A stretch of 36,654 bases of DNA from Chloroflexota bacterium. Lineage in GTDB: Bacteria > Chloroflexota > Dehalococcoidia > Lucifugimonadales > Lucifugimonadaceae. The stretch is from positions 1-36,654 of the forward strand of contig PBLC01000016.1 in NCBI GenBank assembly GCA_002721675.1, written 5' to 3'. The position numbers and the translations under genes are program-made. Shown here one piece after another: positions 14,395 to 21,451 of the stretch. The notes beneath the pieces were generated by a model. The model was not told the origin of the DNA and ran no database searches. It saw only the letters and a list, made by a program, of their open reading frames with translations. How positions within the stretch are numbered: the stretch's first letter is position 1; each line of letters begins with the position of its first letter.

Positions 14395-16404
14395 TTATTT
14401 TCTTATTACAGTCATATCAACAGTGCCTATCTCTCCAGAAAAATCTTTAAAAATAACATGCCTCATTAGGTAATTTATATTATTAATATTAAATGAATAT
14501 TCCATAAATTCGTTTAATGAATTAAATCTATAATCTTCTGGAAACCACATGCGAAAAGGCACTTGATTCAAATTTTCATATAGATCACTACTTGTAACGT
14601 TAGAATTAAATTTTAAAAAATTTCTGCTATTCACTATTATGTAATCGAATTTATCAAAATCTTTATCCTTCATAGTCTCTTCATTTGTTGAATCAAAATA
14701 TATAACATCATGATGCCTTAAATACCATGCCCACGGCCATTGATATCCACCTGAGATATCAACTGCTATAGATGCGGTATTATTTATTAATTTATAATTC
14801 TCAATCTCTTTAACTAAATTATGGACGTTAGGTGAGGTTTGAGTATATACAATTATCTCATCAGGTATATCAGAATTATAAAAGGATGAATTAATTGAAA
14901 TTTTTAATGTAAATATAATTAATATAACCAGAATAAGGCCATATATAACTTTTGCTAGATCAATAATTTTAGGCTTATTAGAGGTTAAATTCTTTAATTT
15001 ATTAAATATAATTAAGATTAAAAACCATGAAGTAATAAACGACAAAATAAGAGTATTTAATGCAGTGCTATTAAGAAATAATGAAAAAATTAACGCAAAA
15101 TAGCCAATAAATAATAAATATTTTAGATATGAATAAATATTTATTTTAGAAATATTTTTTGTAATTTCTGAGATAGTTATTCCTGAATATAACAACAAAG
15201 GGAGAATTATATTAACCGATAACCATGGCATTTTTTCACTTGCTATTCCGTAAATTAACATATTAAACAGAAACCAAATAATTAGAAAAACTTCAAAAAC
15301 TCTTAACTTTTTCCTCAAAAATATAATAGAAGAAATACTTATAAATATTAGTAAGAATTCGTAACTAAATATAACTAAGAAAAAATAAAACCAAGGTTGT
15401 GATCCTCTGGCCACATCTTGCTGAGCTATCCAGTACCCTAGGGACTGCCAAATTCCTGTATAAATTCCATCAGGATTTGATCCTAAGGATGAAAAAAAGG
15501 TAATAAAAACTATCCAAAATACACTAAATAATACAATCCATTTCTTCTTAAACCAATATATTCCTACCGAAAATGATATAAAAAAGGTAATAAATATAGC
15601 CACATATGAAACTACTAAAGATATATTATCTGAAGGGTACCCAATCCTAGATGATTCAGATGCACCAGGAATCATATTTAAATTAAATAAATTGCCTATA
15701 ATTCCTATTAGAGGAGAAGCTAAAGGAATTGTTAATGCAAAAATTAATACAAATATATCAGAAAATTTTTCTGAAACTTTGTTATTTTTTGGTTTAACTA
15801 GGAAATTTAAATGTGAAATCGCAAATGAAAAAACACCAATAAAGAAAACTGTCATATAGTGAGTTTCTTTAATGCAAAAGCCTAGACTTAATAATAATGA
15901 AAAAATAAATAAATAATTATTCCTTTTGGATGCATATACATAGGAAAATAACGAATAAACTAATAAAAGAGTTATAGTGGCTATAATAATGTCATTTCTT
16001 GCAAACCTGCTGTAATAGAGAATTGTTGGAGACAATAAAATAATGAATGAAGAGAAGAAGGCAGCCCTTTTACCTATAAACTTAATAAATAGCATAGGAG
16101 TGAAAGTTAGTATGCATCCAAAAATTGCTGGTACTACTCTTGAAATATAATCACTGTCTCCAAATATAAAAAATAACAAAGCATTCAAGTGGAATAATAA
16201 CGGTCCATGCATTAGGGGATTATGAGTAAACCCATTTCCGTTTGAATAAGCCCAAGAATAATATGCATGAAGAGACTCATCATGATGTATTGATCTGGCG
16301 TCTAAAAGTAAAAATTTAGATAATAAAGAAATAAAAAATATTGCTGATATAAAGTAGATATCACTGTTGTTTTTATTAATAATAGATTTTAGTTTCAGAT
16401 ACAT
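14395..16404 (-). CDS. TIGR03663 family GT-C-type membrane protein
   Basis: A 669-aa multi-pass membrane protein. Helix 1 is followed by a loop with SIHHDESLHAYYSW; Asp42 and Glu43 correspond to the acidic catalytic motif of GT-C glycosyltransferases that use polyprenyl-linked sugars. A second conserved segment, SRFARNDI, follows. The C-terminal soluble part has a GGYQWPWAWYLRHHD motif typical of the TIGR03663 family. Members are known mainly from Chloroflexota and archaea, commonly beside DUF2298 proteins as here. Probable role: transfer of a sugar to a lipid or protein on the outer membrane face. The precise substrate is unknown. Confidence 0.88.
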   Translation of the reverse strand: MYLKLKSIINKNNSDIYFISAIFFISLLSKFLLLDARSIHHDESLHAYYSWAYSNGNGFTHNPLMHGPLLFHLNALLFFIFGDSDYISRVVPAIFGCILTFTPMLFIKFIGKRAAFFSSFIILLSPTILYYSRFARNDIIIATITLLLVYSLFSYVYASKRNNYLFIFSLLLSLGFCIKETHYMTVFFIGVFSFAISHLNFLVKPKNNKVSEKFSDIFVLIFALTIPLASPLIGIIGNLFNLNMIPGASESSRIGYPSDNISLVVSYVAIFITFFISFSVGIYWFKKKWIVLFSVFWIVFITFFSSLGSNPDGIYTGIWQSLGYWIAQQDVARGSQPWFYFFLVIFSYEFLLIFISISSIIFLRKKLRVFEVFLIIWFLFNMLIYGIASEKMPWLSVNIILPLLLYSGITISEITKNISKINIYSYLKYLLFIGYFALIFSLFLNSTALNTLILSFITSWFLILIIFNKLKNLTSNKPKIIDLAKVIYGLILVILIIFTLKISINSSFYNSDIPDEIIVYTQTSPNVHNLVKEIENYKLINNTASIAVDISGGYQWPWAWYLRHHDVIYFDSTNEETMKDKDFDKFDYIIVNSRNFLKFNSNVTSSDLYENLNQVPFRMWFPEDYRFNSLNEFMEYSFNINNINYLMRHVIFKDFSGEIGTVDMTVIRK

Positions 16405-16406
16405 AT

Positions 16407-18602
16407 TTACTTGGTTATATATACATCACACAAACCAGATGAATATATTTTATTGTATATATTAAATAAATAAGAATTATTATTCTTATAATTAATAATG
16501 TAGGAAATATTATACTTCTTTATAATATCGTTAATCTCGTTGTCATTTTCAGAATTAAATAACTTGAATAAGTCAGTTTTTCTTTCATTAATTTCAGGCA
16601 TATTGCCTCTCCATTGGCTTTCATGCCCTGGCCACCCAATAGGGGTTTCTCTTCCAGAGAATACTGAAAAATATGAACTCAATTGATAATCATTTCCGAC
16701 TCCTGAAAATATTACATCAGTAGGATCAGTATTTTGTCCTATCCATTTGATAACATCAAAAGATCCAGGGTACCTTCTCTCTATTTCCAATGATGTATCA
16801 ATTGTATAATTTTTTGATAAATTATTCGTATTATCTAGAAATGTGGACAAATTTTGTATTGAACTGATTGCAATCAATGGCAATATAAAAAGCAGTAAGT
16901 ATTTTTTTCTAGGAAAACTTTTAATAAGAAAAATAGGGAACACTATCGATGCTAAAATCCAAACCTGATAATAAGATTTAAATATTGTATTCATTCTGTT
17001 GCCAAATAAATCTATAAGGTGAACATGTTCTACTATGAGCAAAATAAACAGAATAGTTAGGGAAATACTATAAAACATATGGTCTCTCAGGAATAGCTTT
17101 TCTTTTAAAATAATAAGTATAGGAATAATTAAAACTAATGTTGAAAAAAAACTTAATAAATAGTTCATATAAATTTCGTTATTAAGTTCTGAAATAAAAA
17201 ATATACCCTTTATAGCAAATAAAAAAATAGAAACAATAAAAGAAAAAGATACAACTTTAAAAGAGTTTATTTCCCTAATATTTATATTTCTAAAAATACT
17301 GGTGTAGATAATGATTAAAGGTAACCCCATAACGATTAATAAGTGAATTATGCTTGTAGAATACAAATTTAATGCAACAAATGGGATCTCTGTCTGTCCG
17401 CCTAAAGTATCAAAATAATATTTACTTAAGATTAACATGCTAATAATAAAAGCAATAAAGAAAAAGCTTATTTCAAATAAATAATTTTTATCTTTATTTC
17501 TTAAATAGCTTAATAAATAACAAATTAAAAAAAAGAATATAAAAAATGGAAGATCCCAAATGTTAATAAAACCCATTATCGGGATTATGATTCCTATGGC
17601 AAAAAATATAATATTTCTACTCTTGATGCCTCTCTCATTGATATAAGAAGTAAGTGAAATTATTAGATAGGAAACGCTTAAAAAGAAAGGTATGCTCAAC
17701 ACGTGTGGATGCAAATCGCCTAGTATAAAAGAAAAGGAGGGGTATTCTTGTATTGTATAATCAAGACTTTTACCTTCTACCAAATTATCAATCACTCTTG
17801 TTGATCTCCAACCACTACCAAATAGAAAATTGTGATCAGGATCACCTAGGCCTTTTATTTTAACTAAACTGGATAATATGCTTCCCAATAATGGAATTCT
17901 TACAAACAAATCAATCAATATGTAAAAATTTGTCAGAAATAATAAATACAAAGGACTTAAGATTGATGTTAAATATAAAGTATATTTTGGCATATCAATT
18001 CTTTTCAATAAACTTAAAGATATAGCCCAAGATGTCATCAACGAAAGAGAAAATGTAGTTGAAAGTGAAAGGTTATATCCAATTGTTAAATGTATTCCAG
18101 ATAATTTTATAAACCCTCCATATATCCAATAAGCAAAATAATAGTAGGGGTTTTGATAGCCTGAGAACCAAAGATCTGGTACTGATCCATTACTAGAATA
18201 AAAAGCAGAAGAAAGCATCATCTGGTCCATTAATTTTTCAGTACCGATTAAATCTCCATTAAAACCTCTTATAGATATAAATAAGAGGTGCGTAATAATC
18301 AAAAATATTAAAAAAAATAGTAATTTATAGTTAAAAATAGAAAAAAAATCATGCCTATTTTTGTATAACCAAAATAGGAAAATAATTGTTATAGCAGTTA
18401 TAGAAAACAAATAAGATATATAAATTTCTTTTAAAACAAAAAATGCTAACCATGAAACTATACCTATAATAATTAATGATATAGGAGCACCTAGTGATAA
18501 TTTTATTAAAATATTATCTTTAAATAGAAAAGAATATATAGGGAGGCAAATTAAACTAATAAAGGCAATAAATAATATCCATAATAATACATCTAATAAC
18601 AT
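16407..18602 (-). CDS. DUF2298 / Chlor_Arch_YYY domain membrane protein
   Basis: A 731-aa protein with more than a dozen hydrophobic segments. It carries the family tyrosine block NPYYYFAYWIYGGFIKL and the GDLHPHVLSIPF loop that define the Chlor_Arch_YYY (TIGR03662, DUF2298) family. A C-terminal soluble portion has EIERRYPGSFDVIKWI followed by a GVGNDYQLSSYFSVFSG segment, reminiscent of the C-terminal domains of oligosaccharyltransferase-like GT-C enzymes. The family is described from Chloroflexota and archaea and its biochemical activity is not established. It is two bases downstream of rnc and two upstream of the TIGR03663 gene, so the proteins are likely to act together. Confidence 0.88.
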   Translation of the reverse strand: MLLDVLLWILFIAFISLICLPIYSFLFKDNILIKLSLGAPISLIIIGIVSWLAFFVLKEIYISYLFSITAITIIFLFWLYKNRHDFFSIFNYKLLFFLIFLIITHLLFISIRGFNGDLIGTEKLMDQMMLSSAFYSSNGSVPDLWFSGYQNPYYYFAYWIYGGFIKLSGIHLTIGYNLSLSTTFSLSLMTSWAISLSLLKRIDMPKYTLYLTSILSPLYLLFLTNFYILIDLFVRIPLLGSILSSLVKIKGLGDPDHNFLFGSGWRSTRVIDNLVEGKSLDYTIQEYPSFSFILGDLHPHVLSIPFFLSVSYLIISLTSYINERGIKSRNIIFFAIGIIIPIMGFINIWDLPFFIFFFLICYLLSYLRNKDKNYLFEISFFFIAFIISMLILSKYYFDTLGGQTEIPFVALNLYSTSIIHLLIVMGLPLIIIYTSIFRNINIREINSFKVVSFSFIVSIFLFAIKGIFFISELNNEIYMNYLLSFFSTLVLIIPILIILKEKLFLRDHMFYSISLTILFILLIVEHVHLIDLFGNRMNTIFKSYYQVWILASIVFPIFLIKSFPRKKYLLLFILPLIAISSIQNLSTFLDNTNNLSKNYTIDTSLEIERRYPGSFDVIKWIGQNTDPTDVIFSGVGNDYQLSSYFSVFSGRETPIGWPGHESQWRGNMPEINERKTDLFKLFNSENDNEINDIIKKYNISYIINYKNNNSYLFNIYNKIYSSGLCDVYITK

Positions 18603-18604
18603 TA

Positions 18605-19354
18605 TTACCTAAAACTATTAAGAACTTTTTTAAAGAATGATTTTTTAGTTTTTATACTATTAAAATTATTTTTATTTATATAATCAATTGCCTTCTCTGC
18701 TGCTCTTTGTTCAGAAATTATTTTTTTAGGACCTTCTGAGGTACTTATTTTGTAATTGTTTATGTATAGATCTGTTTTAAAAATTGGATTATGTGAAGGG
18801 CCAGAAACATTAGATAAAATATATTTTGGGGGATCAAGTGATTCTGCTTGAACCAATTCCTGTAGCATTGATTTAGAATCCTTGTAATTCTTTAATTTCT
18901 CTAAATCTTCTAAAGAATTTTTTAATAAATTAAGTGTAAATTTTTTAACATATTCATAACCTTTATCTAAAAACACAGCACCAATAAATGCTTCCATAGC
19001 GTCAGCCAATGCTGATTCTCTTAGATTTCCGCCTCTATCTAACTCCTCTTTACTCATCCTGATAAAATCATTAAGATTCAAATCTTTTGCTATCTTAGAT
19101 AATGCACTCTCATCAACCAATAATGATCTCTTAGAAGTAAGAATGCCTTCGTTATCGTCTTGATATTTAGAATAAAGATATTCTGAAATTATTAAATCAA
19201 GGATCGAATCCCCCAAAAACTCTAATCGTTGATTATAGTCTTTAATTCTTTTATTTTTTTTCACAAAAAAGGATTTATGTGTAAATGCGCTTTCCAGTAA
19301 ATTTATGTTATTAAAATCAACATTAAGGTTTGATTGGATTTCTTCTAAATTCAT
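18605..19354 (-). CDS. rnc: Ribonuclease III
   Basis: A double-strand-specific endoribonuclease for rRNA and mRNA processing. The catalytic domain has RLEFLGDS with Glu45 and Asp49, and ADAMEAFIGAVFLDKGY with Asp118 and Glu121. A double-stranded-RNA-binding domain covers about residues 155-228 (SKSMLQELVQ through EQRAAEKAIDYI). The length of 249 aa is slightly longer than E. coli RNase III because of a short basic C-terminal tail. An AGGA ribosome-binding site precedes the ATG. It is the first gene of the twelve-gene minus-strand run and is divergent from the CCA-adding enzyme gene. Confidence 0.96.
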   Translation of the reverse strand: MNLEEIQSNLNVDFNNINLLESAFTHKSFFVKKNKRIKDYNQRLEFLGDSILDLIISEYLYSKYQDDNEGILTSKRSLLVDESALSKIAKDLNLNDFIRMSKEELDRGGNLRESALADAMEAFIGAVFLDKGYEYVKKFTLNLLKNSLEDLEKLKNYKDSKSMLQELVQAESLDPPKYILSNVSGPSHNPIFKTDLYINNYKISTSEGPKKIISEQRAAEKAIDYINKNNFNSIKTKKSFFKKVLNSFR

Positions 19355-19387
19355 CTTTATATATCCTAATTAATTTATACATATTAA

Positions 19388-19393
19388 TATAAT
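19388..19393 (+). promoter_or_regulatory. Probable -10 box for the CCA-adding enzyme gene
   Basis: TATAAT within TATAATTAAA lies only 14 bases before the ATG, in a 53-bp divergent gap with rnc. Standard spacing would place the transcript start about 7-9 bases before the start codon, giving an almost leaderless message with no Shine-Dalgarno. No clear -35 element was seen. Confidence 0.45.
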
Positions 19394-19407
19394 TAAAATC
19401 ATACACT

Positions 19408-20616
19408 ATGGAAATAAATAAACTTATAGATAAATATTTACCTGAAATTGAGAAAGAATTCGTTTCAGTCTTGAGTACTTTTGATAGTAATTTATTTGAA
19501 GTTTACTTAGTGGGTGGATCATTAAGAGATATCATTTTAAAAATATCTCCAAATGAAATTGATATATCAATAAAAGGAAACTTTGATTCATTCTTAGATA
19601 ATTTAAATGAAAATTTAAATATTAAAATTGCCCAAAAGACACAATTTGGAACTGCAAAAGTTATATATAAGAAGAAAGAGATTGATGTAGCTAATACAAG
19701 GACAGAGGCATATATACCAAAAGGATCACTTCCAAAAATAAATGAATTATCCGTTGATATAGAAAAAGATTTGGGGAGAAGGGATTTTACTATAAATTCT
19801 ATGGCATACAATTTAAATAATCCTACAAGTAACCAAGTTATAGACCCTTATAATGGATTATTTGATATTAAAAATAAATTAATAAGAAGTATTCACAAAG
19901 ATAGTTTTTCTGATGACCCAACAAGAATATTTAGGGCAATTAAATATTCGTCGAGATTAAGTTTTATTATAGAAAAAGAAACTCTTAAAGAGTTGAAATC
20001 TAAATCAAATTTAATAAATGATTTAACAAGTTCTAGGATTCTTAATGAAATAAAAAAAACATTAGATGAGCCAAATCCGAATCATCTAATCAACAATTTA
20101 ATCAAATTTAATATATTTAAGTACTTCTTTGATGTTAATGACATCAATGTTAATTTCAAAAAAGTACCTCATTCAATATCAAATTACGATTATTTAATAC
20201 TATATTTCACTTATACAAAAGAAGACGGTTTATCAGAATATTTAAATAAATTTGATAATTCTAAATCCTTAAAACTGAAAGTTGATCAGATTAAAAATAT
20301 CAAAGCAGCTATTAATCATATAACTATTAATGAATACAAAAATTTTCCAGAAGATATATATATGAGTATAAAGAATATTCCTACATCGATATTTGAAGTT
20401 TATAAAACTTTTGGTAAATACAAAGAAGTTTTAGCTAATATAATGGAAAAATTATCTAAATCAAAGCCTCAGTTAGATTTTAATGATATGAAAAATTTAG
20501 GTTTTACAAATCCTGCAGAAATTGGAAAATTATTAATAAAAATTGAAATAGCTAAATTTAAAGGGTTAATAGATACAAGATTAGATGAAGAGAATTTTAT
20601 AAAATTAACTAACTAG
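19408..20616 (+). CDS. cca: CCA tRNA nucleotidyltransferase (class II poly(A) polymerase family), with an E-x-D catalytic motif
   Basis: This enzyme adds or repairs the tRNA 3' CCA end. Motifs: YLVGGSLRD at 33-41, catalytic acidic motif at 50-52, third acidic motif EIDVANTRTEAY, RRDFTINSMAYNL, a DPYNGLFDI segment, and DDPTRIFRAIKYSSRL. The first catalytic aspartate of the usual D-x-D is glutamate here (Glu50-Ile-Asp52), and the usual Gly of the LLLG turn is Lys. Together with the degenerate neck region this suggests a fast-evolving or functionally shifted enzyme. The C-terminal half is poorly conserved and shows no clear HD phosphohydrolase motif. A poly(A) polymerase-type activity is an alternative. 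The 402-aa length fits the family. Confidence 0.87.
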   Translation: MEINKLIDKYLPEIEKEFVSVLSTFDSNLFEVYLVGGSLRDIILKISPNEIDISIKGNFDSFLDNLNENLNIKIAQKTQFGTAKVIYKKKEIDVANTRTEAYIPKGSLPKINELSVDIEKDLGRRDFTINSMAYNLNNPTSNQVIDPYNGLFDIKNKLIRSIHKDSFSDDPTRIFRAIKYSSRLSFIIEKETLKELKSKSNLINDLTSSRILNEIKKTLDEPNPNHLINNLIKFNIFKYFFDVNDINVNFKKVPHSISNYDYLILYFTYTKEDGLSEYLNKFDNSKSLKLKVDQIKNIKAAINHITINEYKNFPEDIYMSIKNIPTSIFEVYKTFGKYKEVLANIMEKLSKSKPQLDFNDMKNLGFTNPAEIGKLLIKIEIAKFKGLIDTRLDEENFIKLTN

Positions 20617-21451
20617 TCTTTTCGCCATAAAAAATATACTGCTGCACATATGCTGAATCATTTTTAAATTTCTTTTGGGCTAACTCTGAAAGTTTATCGT
20701 TAGATAATGCAGGATTATATCCAAGATTATCAATTAGACCTTTTCTTACCCACCTATCAACTGGGAATGAATCTCTTCTTCCATATCCATATGTCATAAT
20801 ACAGTCTGCTACTTTTCTACCTACGCCTTTTATATTAGTTAATTCAGATAGTTTATCGTCATATTTATCATTTTTTGAATTCATATTAATTTTATTATCT
20901 AAACTCTTCATGGCAGCATCTATCAAATATGGAGCCCTAAATCCAAATCCTATCTTTCTTAATTCGATTTCTCCTATTTGAATTATTTCTACATCATTAG
21001 GAAATATATAATCATATTCACCATCTCCTATTTTTTTTCCATTTAATATGCATAATTCATTTATATTTTTTTTTATTTTTGAAATATTTGAGACACTCGA
21101 AGTTATAAATGAAACTATAGATTCCCAAGGATCTTGTTTTAATATTCTTAATCCTTGATTCTGTTTTATTAATTTATAAATGTATTCATTTTTTTTATAT
21201 TTTTTTTTAAAATTATCTAAATTAAAATCTATACCTAAATATCTTTTAATTTTTAATAATTCAGCGCTATCTATTTTTGAATTTATACACTTTGCATTGA
21301 TCAGATTTTCTTCTCTAAAAATTATATAAACCTTATCTTCTATTACTCCTCTATAACTATCTTCTTTGCCATGCCATCTAAAAGCTTGCCCACCATCTAA
21401 AGTCGATTTCAAATTTATCTCATTTGCCTCACAGATAACTACATTATTCAT
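20609..21451 (-). CDS. ogg: 8-oxoguanine DNA glycosylase/AP lyase, OGG1 type
   Basis: A bifunctional base-excision-repair glycosylase. OGG1 hallmarks are an N-terminal DGGQAFRW at 19-26, a QDPWESIVSFITSS block at 106-119, and the helix-hairpin-helix GPD motif IKGVGRKVADC with catalytic Lys213, followed by FPVDRW with Asp232. The length of 280 aa is typical of clostridial/archaeal-type OGG1. This type is less common in bacteria than MutM (Fpg). Its start overlaps the end of the exonuclease-helicase gene by 8 bp, so the two repair genes are co-expressed. Its 3' end overlaps the convergent cca gene by 8 bp. Confidence 0.92.
   Translation of the reverse strand: MNNVVICEANEINLKSTLDGGQAFRWHGKEDSYRGVIEDKVYIIFREENLINAKCINSKIDSAELLKIKRYLGIDFNLDNFKKKYKKNEYIYKLIKQNQGLRILKQDPWESIVSFITSSVSNISKIKKNINELCILNGKKIGDGEYDYIFPNDVEIIQIGEIELRKIGFGFRAPYLIDAAMKSLDNKINMNSKNDKYDDKLSELTNIKGVGRKVADCIMTYGYGRRDSFPVDRWVRKGLIDNLGYNPALSNDKLSELAQKKFKNDSAYVQQYIFYGEKTS

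Noticed and set aside
20609-20616. Frameshift or fusion between cca and ogg
   Set aside because: The genes are on opposite strands and the 8-bp overlap simply contains both stop codons.
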